Shown one piece after another: positions 1 to 9,128 of a stretch of 64,000 bases of DNA. Source of the stretch: Providencia huaxiensis (lineage in GTDB: Bacteria; Pseudomonadota; Gammaproteobacteria; Enterobacterales; Enterobacteriaceae); assembly GCF_002843235.3 (NCBI RefSeq), contig NZ_CP031123.2, forward strand, positions 2,666,001-2,730,000. Reading direction: 5' to 3'. Each line of letters begins with the position of its first letter. The first letter of the stretch is position 1. The translations under genes were made by a program, and so were the position numbers. The notes under the pieces are model-generated. The model was not told where the DNA came from, did no database searches, and saw only the letters and a list, made by a program, of their open reading frames with translations.

Positions 1-1
1 C

Positions 2-808
2 TCAATACCATTTGGCGTACTCGCTTCACTGCTATTAATTACGTTCAATAATATTCCTGTCAGGGATATTATCTCTACAAACTCACCGGCAGCACATCAA
101 TTAACCTTAGATTTCTTTACCATGTTGCAATACTTGATGCCGCTGTTTGTATTCTGTTTTTTATTAGCTGCTGGGCTAAAATATCGCCCAATGTTAATGG
201 TAACGGGTTTCCTGATTTTCGGTAAAATCATGGATGCATTCGTCAAATTAGTCTTAGCATTTTCAATCGTTGAACACTTTACCGGGGTATTCACTAAAGT
301 TTTCGGGGCATGGGGCTTCGACCCACTGTTTGCGGACCAAAATGAGTTATTCCGCGCCATCGAAATTGCGGGCTATATCGGTATTATGTTAGCGGGTACA
401 TTCCCAATTTGTTATTTGTTCCAACGCTACTGTAAACCTTTAGTGCGTGCATTAAGTAACCGTTTAAAACTGAGTGATACCGGGTCTTTGGGTTTTATTA
501 TGGTTATGGCAAACATTATTGCAACTTATCATTTATTCAAAGAAATGCGAGCTAGAGACAAAGTACTCTGCGTTGCATTTGGTGTTTGTGCGCAAGCCAC
601 CATCGGTGACCACCTTGCGTTCACGGCCAATTTCCAACCCACGCTTGTTTTACCTATTCTGCTTGGTAAGTTGGTTGGTGGCTTCTTAGCGGTATTTATT
701 GCGATTAAAATATCAGTGCCACAAGCAATGCGCTATGAAGCTGAAGATATAAAAGCGGCTGAAATAGCCAAAGAAGAAAGTGAACTCGCTGTTGCGAAGC
801 AACATTAA
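2..808 (+). CDS. eutH: Ethanolamine permease EutH, 3' part
   Basis: EutH is an inner-membrane protein that helps ethanolamine enter cells using the eut pathway. The reading frame is open to the left edge, so only the last 268 residues are visible; the family is about 400 residues. The visible part is mostly hydrophobic segments and ends in a charged tail. The recognisable family stretch is the GDHLAFTAN segment followed by a Pro-rich, Gly-rich membrane helix near the C-terminus. The start codon lies outside the window; the first in-frame ATG at 122 is internal. The rest of a eut operon would be expected to the left, which cannot be checked. A hairpin terminator follows the stop codon, so this is the last gene of its transcript. 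Confidence 0.85.
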   Translation, partial: SIPFGVLASLLLITFNNIPVRDIISTNSPAAHQLTLDFFTMLQYLMPLFVFCFLLAAGLKYRPMLMVTGFLIFGKIMDAFVKLVLAFSIVEHFTGVFTKVFGAWGFDPLFADQNELFRAIEIAGYIGIMLAGTFPICYLFQRYCKPLVRALSNRLKLSDTGSLGFIMVMANIIATYHLFKEMRARDKVLCVAFGVCAQATIGDHLAFTANFQPTLVLPILLGKLVGGFLAVFIAIKISVPQAMRYEAEDIKAAEIAKEESELAVAKQH

Positions 809-837
809 TCATATTTATATATTTAAATATACAACTC

Positions 838-890
838 GCTGCATACTAAATATAAATACTCATAAAGTAGTATGCAGCTTTTATTTATTT
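838..890 (+). terminator. Rho-independent terminator after eutH
   Basis: An 11-bp perfect inverted repeat (GCTGCATACTA at 838-848, TAGTATGCAGC at 868-878) is followed by a T-rich stretch. It lies 30 bases after the eutH stop codon. Confidence 0.8.
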
Positions 891-1057
891 GCCTGAAATT
901 AATTCAAACTCTCATCAATTATTAACATTGCACTCACTATATGGTTATTTATATTAGTCATCATTAACCATTACATTATTTATAGATGCATAATTTGAAT
1001 GTAAATAATTACTTCAATTAATAAAATTTAGTGACAACAATTCATCAAAATAATTGT
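891..1057. other. AT-rich intergenic stretch, nothing recognised
   Basis: This is the AT-rich gap between the eutH terminator and the gsk terminator. No open frame with a plausible ribosome site, RNA gene or repeat was seen. The two flanking genes converge on it. Confidence 0.5.
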
Positions 1058-1101
1058 TCAAAAATAAAGGCACCTCAATAACAATTATATTGAAGTGCCT
1101 T
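1058..1101 (-). terminator. Rho-independent terminator of gsk
   Basis: Read on the minus strand, AAGGCACTTCAAT pairs with ATTGAGGTGCCTT (one mismatch) across a short loop and is followed by a T-rich run at 1059-1066. It lies 40 bases downstream of the gsk stop codon. Confidence 0.8.
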
Positions 1102-1140
1102 AAAATCGATATCATTAATTAAAATGAGAATTATTTCGCT

Positions 1141-2454
1141 TTAACGTTCCCAATAAGATTCTTCTAAGCTATCTTCTTTTTCAGGTAAGCCACGAGTCAA
1201 GCGAGGCGAATGCTGAGTTAATACTTGATAACTTACACGATTAGCATATTTACACACTTGGGCTAAAGATGAATAAGTTAAGTATTGGCGCTCATGTTTA
1301 CTGGAATTAGGCACATTAGAGCGATGGTAAGAATTGGCAGTAATATCGTGAAGTAATGCAGATAAAGCCCCGTCTCCCGCCCCATTCGTGTTCATGATTT
1401 TCTCAGGCCCGCCCATGTAAGGCTCAATATGCGAGAAAATTCGTAATGGAACTTGGCAATCTTGCTGACGCATTGCTCGGCTAAACTCGTATAAGTTAAA
1501 TTCTGCAATCGCCCCCGGCAATAGTGGGTGCTGCGTCGTACGTTTATAAGCGTCTTCCGTATAGCCAGCCATATACAAGCCTGACGGGCCCGCTGTGCAT
1601 AAAACTAAATCGACCCAGTCTAATGCCATATTAGAGGCAAGTAATGGGTCACTCAGCCCTGTCAGCTCCTGTGCTTCATCTTCATTCATTGCAACTACTG
1701 AAATATGTTCCGCTAAGAAATCACGCCAGAACTGAGGGTCTTGAGCGATGACAAATTTAGTTCCAAGCGTCAACACAACGGGAACATTATGCTTTTTCGC
1801 ATACGCAATAGCCTGCATAGTCGCATCCGGCATAGTTTCTCCGGGTTTGCAGCGGACTAAATAAGCCGTTAAAACCAGCGCGGAAGCCCCCGCAATGATA
1901 TCTTCGGGAATGCTATTTGGGTGCAAGCGGTTCATATGGCCTGGACTGATAGCAAAAGTTCGCTCGCCATTTTCAGTAACTAAGGTAAAACAACGCCCAA
2001 TAGGGCCATCCACACCTTGTAGAAAATTTAAATCCATACGGCTTGAGGTGTGGCATAAATAGCGATAGGCATAGCTACCAATTTGGATGTTATTACACAT
2101 TGTGCCCAATAACACAGATCTGTCATCGGCTAATACTGAATAATTGTGCAGTGTATTGCCAATTGTCCCACCCGCAAACTCATGAGTAATCAATGCATTA
2201 TCTGTAAGTTCTTTATATAAAGCTTCAGCGGCATCATCTTCAATAACCAATGAATGTCCCTTACTCAACTGGTAGCGCTGAATGAAATCGTCATCCACTT
2301 TCGCTTCAATATCGACTAGTGTTTGATCGATACCAACGATATAGGACTTACAATTCTCATCATCCGCCAATGTTTCTTTTAAAGGCTGTAATAAAGGATC
2401 TCTGAGGCTAACAGGAAAATAGTGTTTTGACTTGCGTTGACCGGGGAATTTCAT
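1141..2454 (-). CDS. gsk: Inosine-guanosine kinase
   Basis: Gsk phosphorylates inosine and guanosine to IMP and GMP in purine salvage. The protein is 437 residues (E. coli 434) and is collinear with the E. coli enzyme from MKFPGQRKSKHYFPV to the C-terminal LEESYWER. It belongs to the PfkB/ribokinase fold: the NTNGAGDG motif near residues 355-362 carries the presumed catalytic Asp361. The open frame extends 28 codons further upstream (to 2538), but that extension has no counterpart in E. coli, so the ATG at 2454 is preferred. It has its own terminator and is separated from the upstream wzz-type gene by about 100 bases. Confidence 0.95.
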   Translation of the reverse strand: MKFPGQRKSKHYFPVSLRDPLLQPLKETLADDENCKSYIVGIDQTLVDIEAKVDDDFIQRYQLSKGHSLVIEDDAAEALYKELTDNALITHEFAGGTIGNTLHNYSVLADDRSVLLGTMCNNIQIGSYAYRYLCHTSSRMDLNFLQGVDGPIGRCFTLVTENGERTFAISPGHMNRLHPNSIPEDIIAGASALVLTAYLVRCKPGETMPDATMQAIAYAKKHNVPVVLTLGTKFVIAQDPQFWRDFLAEHISVVAMNEDEAQELTGLSDPLLASNMALDWVDLVLCTAGPSGLYMAGYTEDAYKRTTQHPLLPGAIAEFNLYEFSRAMRQQDCQVPLRIFSHIEPYMGGPEKIMNTNGAGDGALSALLHDITANSYHRSNVPNSSKHERQYLTYSSLAQVCKYANRVSYQVLTQHSPRLTRGLPEKEDSLEESYWER

Positions 2455-2560
2455 AATTAGAAGATTAACAATGGAACATCGCCCTATTCTAGCACGATAA
2501 AGTAAAGCCAGCACCTGCAAAGAAGGCACTGGCTCCATTGTTTGTCATTTGGAAGTTATT

Positions 2561-3682
2561 TTACTGATTTTGATATTTATAATCGCGGTAAAGTTCCCGA
2601 CTTAACACAAATGCACAACTCAAAATTAAACCAAGTATTGCGCTTAATGCAACAATTAACGATGATTTTGGTGAATCTTTATGCAACGGTAAGTCTGGCG
2701 TTAAAATAAATTTAACTGGCGTAAAATTTAATTCTTTACTGGTTAACTCTTGTAAATCATCAATATAAATTTTACGGTTTTGTAGGTTTTCGCTCATCAA
2801 TGCCAAATCACGATTTTGGGTTTCGATCAGTAATTTTTTCTCTAAAGCTTCAGTTCCTAACGCAATAGGGTAATCAGGGTCATCATTGATAGCAACAGAA
2901 TCGCTGGCTATCGGCTTTTCAATTCCAGCCGCTTTTGCAATATCAACAGCTCGTTTAAGCCTTTCAACCTTAACATCGTATTCCGTTTGAATTTTGCTGA
3001 CTTCGCGTTTTAGTGACTCACTGGCATAAATAAGTTTCTCTGAAATCATATTGTCGATTTCAACTTTTAACTGTTGCCTTACTTTCGATGCACTATAGCG
3101 AATATAACCTTCAAGTAAGTCCTGGGCTTCCGTTGGCAAAGGGGCAGTAAAGCTCAAAACAATATCACTTGAAGTACTGTTTTTCTCTTTTGAGAGATCT
3201 TGAATTTTAATATCATTAGAAATGATTGAGTTTACTAACCTTTGCTGAGCGATAACATCATCTTTTGGGTCAATTTTCTCTGCAAGATTATGATAATACT
3301 CAGTACTTCTTATATAACTCTCTTGATTAACTTTCGAACGATATTGGTCAATAAATGCAGTAAAAACACGTTGAGCACTGAGATCAATAGGAATATCTAA
3401 GACATCCAATTGCGCTTTAAATGCATTGACTTCTTTAAGCTCTTCAGATGCAGGAGGAATAACAATAGCAGTACTGCTCCATTTTTGAGGTAATAACTTA
3501 ACAACACCAACACTTACCCCAATACAAACAATCGTAAATATAAGAATCAAAAATTTATGTTTTAACAAAATGGAAAACAAGGCCATCAAATCAATTTCAT
3601 CGTTTTGCTGTATATGAAATTGATGAGCAGAAGACGACTTCTGCTCTATATTACCTTGTGGTGGCTGCTGCTTATTGCTCAT
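2561..3682 (-). CDS. Wzz/FepE-type polysaccharide chain-length regulator
   Basis: Proteins of this polysaccharide co-polymerase family sit in the inner membrane and set the length of O-antigen or related chains made by Wzy. The 373-residue protein has the family layout: a short cytoplasmic N-terminus, a first membrane segment around residues 43-63, a long periplasmic part rich in coiled coil (about 150-270), and a second membrane segment at about 339-359 preceded by a Pro-rich stretch, with a short basic tail. The ATG at 3682 is chosen because GGAA lies six bases upstream; the ATG nine codons earlier has no ribosome site. It stands alone between gsk and hemH, where E. coli has aes, and not in an O-antigen cluster. 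FepE versus WzzB cannot be decided here. Confidence 0.8.
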   Translation of the reverse strand: MSNKQQPPQGNIEQKSSSAHQFHIQQNDEIDLMALFSILLKHKFLILIFTIVCIGVSVGVVKLLPQKWSSTAIVIPPASEELKEVNAFKAQLDVLDIPIDLSAQRVFTAFIDQYRSKVNQESYIRSTEYYHNLAEKIDPKDDVIAQQRLVNSIISNDIKIQDLSKEKNSTSSDIVLSFTAPLPTEAQDLLEGYIRYSASKVRQQLKVEIDNMISEKLIYASESLKREVSKIQTEYDVKVERLKRAVDIAKAAGIEKPIASDSVAINDDPDYPIALGTEALEKKLLIETQNRDLALMSENLQNRKIYIDDLQELTSKELNFTPVKFILTPDLPLHKDSPKSSLIVALSAILGLILSCAFVLSRELYRDYKYQNQ

Positions 3683-3805
3683 ATTAATTCCAAAAGACAT
3701 AACATTCATTCAATCATTTATAATTTCAGATAAGTGATTATAGTCTATAATCAGCTTATTGATATATCGATAAGCAAACTTTTCTGCATTAATTTACTGA
3801 ATTAC

Positions 3806-4771
3806 TTATTTCAGTACATCTTGAATTATTGAATTAATCATATGAATACTATTTGGATTATCATTTAACGCCGGTATGTAATTATATTTATTGCCGCCAC
3901 TACTCATAAAAAACTCTTTATTTTGCTCGCTAATTTCTTCTAATGTTTCTAAGCAATCAACTGAAAACCCTGGGCAAATGACCTGAACTGACTTTACTCC
4001 TTGTGCGGGTAATTCATGCATCGTTTTATCCATATAAGGCATCAACCAAGGCTCACGTCCAAAACGTGACTGGTAGGTAAGCATGACTTTGTCACTTGGA
4101 TAATTCAGCGCCTCACGGAGTGCCTCCGCCGTTTTTTCGCATTCTTGCTGGTAAATATCTCCGGTATCACAATAACGCTGCGGAATACCATGGAAAGACA
4201 ATATAAGCCTATCTGGCTCACCATGCAGAGCAAAGCTTTCTTCTATCGAGCTGACTAGCGCTTGAATATAAGCGGGATGTGTCGCATAGCTCCGAATAAA
4301 TTGCACACTTGGAATGGTACGTCTGCTTGCAAATGCTCTCGTTAATGCATCATACACCGCTGCAGTTGTCGTACAGGAGTACTGTGGATACAGTGGAAGT
4401 ACCACTAAATCGGTCACGCCTTGGTCTAGCAAGCTATCCACCGCACTTTTAATTGAAGGTGAACCATAACTCATACCTATCTCTACGGCAGTATTCGGCA
4501 ATAATTCAGCGAGTTTTTGCTTTTGACGTAAAGAATAAACCAGTAATGGCGAGCCACCTTCTAACCAAATAGATTGGTATAATTTCGCTACCTTAGAAGA
4601 ACGAAGCGGTAAAATCGCCCCATGCAAAATGGGTTTCCAAATCAAGCGGGGTACATCAATAACGCGTTTATCACTAAGAAATTCGGCTAAATAGCGTTTC
4701 ACTGCTGAGGTCGTTGGGGCATCAGGGGTTCCTAGGTTAGCTAACAAAATGCCGTATTTTTTTTCTGACAT
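3806..4771 (-). CDS. hemH: Ferrochelatase
   Basis: HemH inserts ferrous iron into protoporphyrin IX in the last step of haem synthesis. The protein is 321 residues, about the E. coli length. The metal-handling histidine is His194 in [10 protein letters not shown], and the conserved acidic residue is Glu275 in the VDCLETLEE segment. The N-terminal [11 protein letters not shown] stretch and the SPL segment near residue 75 are also typical. There is no C-terminal membrane helix or Fe-S extension. A GGAG-like site precedes the ATG. It lies downstream of adk as in E. coli, but adk has its own terminator. Confidence 0.96.
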   Translation of the reverse strand: MSEKKYGILLANLGTPDAPTTSAVKRYLAEFLSDKRVIDVPRLIWKPILHGAILPLRSSKVAKLYQSIWLEGGSPLLVYSLRQKQKLAELLPNTAVEIGMSYGSPSIKSAVDSLLDQGVTDLVVLPLYPQYSCTTTAAVYDALTRAFASRRTIPSVQFIRSYATHPAYIQALVSSIEESFALHGEPDRLILSFHGIPQRYCDTGDIYQQECEKTAEALREALNYPSDKVMLTYQSRFGREPWLMPYMDKTMHELPAQGVKSVQVICPGFSVDCLETLEEISEQNKEFFMSSGGNKYNYIPALNDNPNSIHMINSIIQDVLK

Positions 4772-4842
4772 GAAACAACTCCTAATTGATAATTATTCCC
4801 AACTTTAGCACAGTTAATTAACGATTTTTGTCACCAAGTGGT

Positions 4843-4873
4843 ATAAAAAACAAAGGCAGCGATCATCGCTGCC
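4843..4873 (-). terminator. Rho-independent terminator of adk
   Basis: On the minus strand GGCAGCGAT pairs perfectly with ATCGCTGCC with a very tight loop, followed by TTTGTTTTTTAT. It lies between adk and hemH. Confidence 0.85.
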
Positions 4874-4952
4874 TCCATATAATACCTTATACTTAAAATA
4901 ATTCGAATTGCAGTGACTATTACTGCAATACACATCATGATAAGTACAAATA

Positions 4953-5612
<660 letters not shown>

Positions 5613-5717
5613 CTATTTAGATTTTTATAATTTGAAAAGAAAACAAGCTACCATACCATTAGCATGCCGCTTTACTCAAGAACACACGTAAACGATTTCG
5701 CATTTATCTTTTTTCGC

Positions 5718-5760
5718 AAAAGAAAAAAACCACGCTAAAGCACAAGCAAAAGCGTGGTTT
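5718..5760 (-). terminator. Rho-independent terminator of htpG
   Basis: On the minus strand AAACCACGC (5760-5752) pairs with GCGTGGTTT (5735-5727), followed by a T-rich run. It lies in the htpG-adk gap, downstream of htpG. Confidence 0.75.
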
Positions 5761-5789
5761 ATGCTCAATAACGAAAATACTAGATTAAA

Positions 5790-7664
5790 TTACTTTAGAA
5801 GTAATTCATTGATTTTTCGTATAAATAGGTTTGGATCTTCCAATGTACCACGTTCTGCTAATAATGCTTGATCCAACAGGACATCAACCCAATCAGCAAA
5901 CACGGACTCATCAGTGACTTCAGCTGCTTTTTTAACCAAAGGATGCGTTGGGTTCAATTCGAAGTTATATTTCACTTCTGGCGCGGCTTGTCCTGCTGCT
6001 GCAAACAGTTTCGCCATCTGTGTACTCATTTCATCTACATCTGTCGTGACAATTGCAGGTGTATCCGTTAAGCGATGCGTGAGTTTAACCTCTTTAACAC
6101 GCTCACCTAGGAATGACTTAACGCGCTCAATAAAAGGCTCTAATTGCTTATCAGCTTCCTCTTGTTCCGCTTTGTTTTCATCCGCTAGCTTATCTAATGA
6201 CTCATCGGCTTTACTTACGGATTGGAACTGTTTACCGTCGAATTCCGATAAGTAATTCATCATCCATTCATCAATACGGTCAGATAACAGCAAGACTTCT
6301 ATGCCTTTTTTACGGAATAACTCAAGATGCGGGCTGCCTTTTGCCGCTGCATAGCTGTCTGCCGTGATGTAGTAAATTTTATCTTGGCCCTCAACCATAC
6401 GGCTTACATAATCGTCTAAAGAGACGTTCTGTACACTGCTATCAGTATGAGTCGTTGCAAAACGCAGGAGTTTAGCAATAGTTTCACCATTTGCCATATC
6501 TTCCGCAGGGCCTTCTTTCATCACTAAACCGAATTGTTGCCAGAAGGTTTGGTATTTTTCTGCATCTGATTTAGCCAGTTTTTCCAGCATTTGCAGAACG
6601 CGCTTGGTTAATGCACTGCGCAAACTACGAGTTAATGCGCTGTCTTGCAGTATTTCCCGCGAAACGTTCAACGGTAAATCATTGGAGTCCAACACCCCAC
6701 GAATAAAACGCAGGTAATTCGGCATGAACTGTTCTGCGTCATCCATAATAAATACGCGTTGAACATAGAGTTTCAAGCCGTGTTGTTGGTCACGATTCCA
6801 TAAATCAAATGGCGCTTTAGAAGGTACATACAGCAGGCTGGTATACTCTTGCTTACCTTCTACACGGTTATGTGACCATATTAGTGGGTCTGCGTAGTCA
6901 TGGGAAATATGTTTATAGAACTCGGTATATTCTTCGTCTGAAATTTCAGACTTACTACGCGTCCATAATGCTTTCGCTTGGTTAATTTTTTCCCAAGTGA
7001 TCGTACCGTCTTCTTCATTTTTTTCTTCGATTTCAACTGGTAAAGCAATATGGTCAGAATATTTGCTAATCACTGAACGCAAGCGCCAGTTATCCAAATA
7101 TTCTTTTTCGTCATCGCGCAAATGCAAGGTAATTTCGGTGCCGCGTTCGGCTTTTTCAATATCAGCGATGGTGTATTCACCTTCACCAGCAGATTCCCAG
7201 AACACACCTTCATTTGCAGGAGCACCTGCCGCACGGCTACGTACCGTTACTTTGTCAACCACGATAAATGCAGAATAGAAGCCCACACCAAATTGACCAA
7301 TCATTTGGCTATCTTTGACTTGGTCACTACCTAATGATTCTAAGAATGCTTTTGTGCCGGACTTCGCGATAGTTCCGAGGTTTTCAATCACCTCTTCACG
7401 GCTCATACCGATACCGTTATCGCTGATGGTCAATGTACCTTGGTCTTTGTCAGCACTAATGCGCACGCGCAGCTCACCATCGTTTTCATACAGTTCGGGT
7501 TTAGATAATGCACGAAAACGCAGTTTATCCGCCGCATCTGATGCGTTGGAGATCAATTCGCGTAAGAAAATCTCTTTATTTGAATAAAGAGAGTGGATCA
7601 TTAATTGGAGGAGTTGTTTAACTTCTGATTGGAAACCACGCGTTTCCTGTCCTTTCATACTCAT
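5790..7664 (-). CDS. htpG: Hsp90-family molecular chaperone HtpG
   Basis: HtpG is the bacterial Hsp90, an ATP-driven homodimeric chaperone in the cytoplasm. The protein is 624 residues, as in E. coli. The N-terminal GHKL ATPase domain shows the helix [14 protein letters not shown], the DNGIGM box and the [11 protein letters not shown] glycine lid; the middle domain contains the [11 protein letters not shown] segment with the conserved Arg, and the C-terminal dimerisation domain ends in [12 protein letters not shown]. The start at 7664 has GAGG six bases upstream; E. coli begins two codons later at the second Met. A sigma-32-like promoter lies about 60 bases upstream. Confidence 0.97.
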   Translation of the reverse strand: MSMKGQETRGFQSEVKQLLQLMIHSLYSNKEIFLRELISNASDAADKLRFRALSKPELYENDGELRVRISADKDQGTLTISDNGIGMSREEVIENLGTIAKSGTKAFLESLGSDQVKDSQMIGQFGVGFYSAFIVVDKVTVRSRAAGAPANEGVFWESAGEGEYTIADIEKAERGTEITLHLRDDEKEYLDNWRLRSVISKYSDHIALPVEIEEKNEEDGTITWEKINQAKALWTRSKSEISDEEYTEFYKHISHDYADPLIWSHNRVEGKQEYTSLLYVPSKAPFDLWNRDQQHGLKLYVQRVFIMDDAEQFMPNYLRFIRGVLDSNDLPLNVSREILQDSALTRSLRSALTKRVLQMLEKLAKSDAEKYQTFWQQFGLVMKEGPAEDMANGETIAKLLRFATTHTDSSVQNVSLDDYVSRMVEGQDKIYYITADSYAAAKGSPHLELFRKKGIEVLLLSDRIDEWMMNYLSEFDGKQFQSVSKADESLDKLADENKAEQEEADKQLEPFIERVKSFLGERVKEVKLTHRLTDTPAIVTTDVDEMSTQMAKLFAAAGQAAPEVKYNFELNPTHPLVKKAAEVTDESVFADWVDVLLDQALLAERGTLEDPNLFIRKINELLLK

Positions 7665-7720
7665 TAATCGCCTCTATTTCATCAATCTAATTGGATAGGT
7701 TTGACTTATCGATGCAGATT

Positions 7721-7748
7721 AGTTGGGGGCGAAAAACAGAAATTCAAG
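7721..7748 (-). promoter_or_regulatory. Sigma-32-like heat-shock promoter of htpG
   Basis: On the minus strand CTTGAA (7748-7743) is followed after 14 bases by CCCCAACT (7728-7721). This closely fits the heat-shock consensus CTTGAA / CCCCATNT with 13-15 bp spacing. It lies about 57 bases upstream of the htpG start, and htpG is a classical heat-shock gene. Confidence 0.75.
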
Positions 7749-7870
7749 CGAAAAGAACAAAAAATTTAAACCATCAGAACCAAAAGCTAATGATTAGAAA
7801 GAAAATAATCACATCCGTCATCATTCTAAAGGAAGTTGATGAAAGGGATCGTTTTAATCACCCCCAAACA

Positions 7871-8000
7871 TATCCTCTAAATAATTTGTGCTGTAGCTAG
7901 GCGTCAAATGCGTTAATCCCTAGGAGCATACCAGTATATGACCTGAGTCACCGAGTGCAGCCCCCTACGGCTTAAATTAGTAACTGAATTCTATAGGGTA
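7871..8000 (+). repeat. ERIC/IRU element, degenerate copy (recR locus, copy 1)
   Basis: This copy is recognised by the core CCCTAGGAGCATACCAGTAT and the preceding GTAGCTAGGCG. Its left end TATCCT pairs imperfectly with AGGGTA at 7995-8000. The central stem is mismatched (CCCTAG left, CCTGAG right) and the right arm carries changes, so it looks like a decaying copy. The intact copy starts 24 bases further on, in the same orientation. Confidence 0.75.
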
Positions 8001-8024
8001 ATTTTAGAAAAACGAAATCAATAC

Positions 8025-8151
8025 TATCCTCTAAATAGTTCAAGTTGTAGGTAGGCGGCAAATGAGGAGATCTCGGGGAGCATACATCAGTATGTGACCC
8101 GAGTCGCCGAGTGCAGCCAACACCCCTACAGCTTGAAATATGACGAGGATA
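8025..8151 (+). repeat. ERIC/IRU element flush with the recR stop codon
   Basis: Exactly 127 bp, the classical ERIC length. The ends TATCCT and AGGATA are perfect inverted repeats; the central stem is CTCGGG/CCCGAG around GCATAC...GTATGTG, and the arms TTCAAG.TGTAGG pair with CCTACA.CTTGAA. The right end (8151) is immediately followed by the recR stop codon (8152-8154, minus strand). Confidence 0.93.
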
Positions 8152-8751
8152 TTACAACCGAGAGCGGCCGGAGAGCGAATGCGATAACGTCGTACTATCG
8201 ACAAGCTCCAGTTCTCCGCCAACAGGCACCCCGTGTGCAATTCGGCTCGCCGCCACTCCATATTGGCCACACATTTGCCCAATATAATTTGCCGTCGCTT
8301 CCCCTTCTACCGTTGGGTTAGTTGCTAAAATCACCTCATTGACCGTCTCTGACGCCAAACGCTCTTCGAGCCTATCAAGACCGATATCCATAGGGCCAAT
8401 GCCATCAAGTGGTGATAAATGCCCCATAAGTACAAAATAGCGGCCGGAAAATTGCCCGGTTTGTTCGATTGCATAGATATCTGCGGGGCTTTCAACCACA
8501 CAAATTAAGCCATTCTGTTGGCGGCGTGGGTTATCACAAATATTACAAACATCTTGTTCTGTAAATGTTCTGCAATCACGACAGTGGCCTATTTCAGACA
8601 TGGCTCGAGTGAGTGATTGTGCTAAACGCATTCCACCACTACGGTCACGCTGTAAAAGATGAAAAGCCATTCGCTGCGCTGACTTGGGGCCAACCCCCGG
8701 AAGACAGCGCAGCGCTTCCATCAACGATTCAAGAAGCGGACTTGTTTGCAT
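8152..8751 (-). CDS. recR: Recombination mediator protein RecR
   Basis: RecR works with RecO and RecF to load RecA at SSB-coated gaps. The protein is 199 residues: helix-hairpin-helix region [13 protein letters not shown] at 17-29, a zinc finger with Cys57, Cys60, Cys69 and Cys72, and a Toprim domain starting at [10 protein letters not shown]. Its start overlaps the ybaB stop by one base (TAATG), so translation is probably coupled, as in the conserved dnaX-ybaB-recR set. The C-terminus ends SGRSRL, whereas E. coli RecR ends AGRHKIRF from memory: two residues seem to be lost where an ERIC element abuts the stop codon. Confidence 0.96.
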   Translation of the reverse strand: MQTSPLLESLMEALRCLPGVGPKSAQRMAFHLLQRDRSGGMRLAQSLTRAMSEIGHCRDCRTFTEQDVCNICDNPRRQQNGLICVVESPADIYAIEQTGQFSGRYFVLMGHLSPLDGIGPMDIGLDRLEERLASETVNEVILATNPTVEGEATANYIGQMCGQYGVAASRIAHGVPVGGELELVDSTTLSHSLSGRSRL

Positions 8752-9080
8752 TAGAATGGCATCTTAAAGCCTGGTGGTAATTGCATACCACTGGAAACAC
8801 TCGCCATTTTTTCTTTCTGAGTTTCTTCGATACGACGTGCAGCATCATTGAATGCCGCGGCAATCAAATCTTCTAACATTTCTTTGTCGTCTTCAAGCAA
8901 GCTAGGGTCGATTTCAACACGACGGCAGTTGTGTGAACCATTAATGGTCACTTTAACTAAGCCAGCTCCAGACTCACCTGTAGCTTCGAGTTGAGCGATT
9001 TCTTCCTGAACTTTTTGCATTTTATCTTGCATTTGCTGGGCCTGTTTCATCAGGTTACCCAATCCACCTTTACCAAACAT
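8751..9080 (-). CDS. ybaB: YbaB/EbfC nucleoid-associated protein
   Basis: YbaB/EbfC is a small dimeric DNA-binding protein of the nucleoid. The protein is 109 residues, as in E. coli, with the N-terminal [17 protein letters not shown], a Gln-rich coiled-coil helix (about 12-35), and the central beta strands with the [21 protein letters not shown] segment. It lies between dnaX and recR, 48 bases downstream of dnaX, and overlaps recR by one base. The genes are expected to form one transcript. Confidence 0.95.
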   Translation of the reverse strand: MFGKGGLGNLMKQAQQMQDKMQKVQEEIAQLEATGESGAGLVKVTINGSHNCRRVEIDPSLLEDDKEMLEDLIAAAFNDAARRIEETQKEKMASVSSGMQLPPGFKMPF

Positions 9081-9128
9081 AGTTATCTCTCACAACTGAG
9101 GCTACAGCTTAACAATGAGACTGTAGCG

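Noticed and set aside
8040-8321. Two frames of 75-80 codons over the ERIC and the end of recR
   Set aside because: Both are made of ERIC arms plus antisense or frame-shifted recR sequence.
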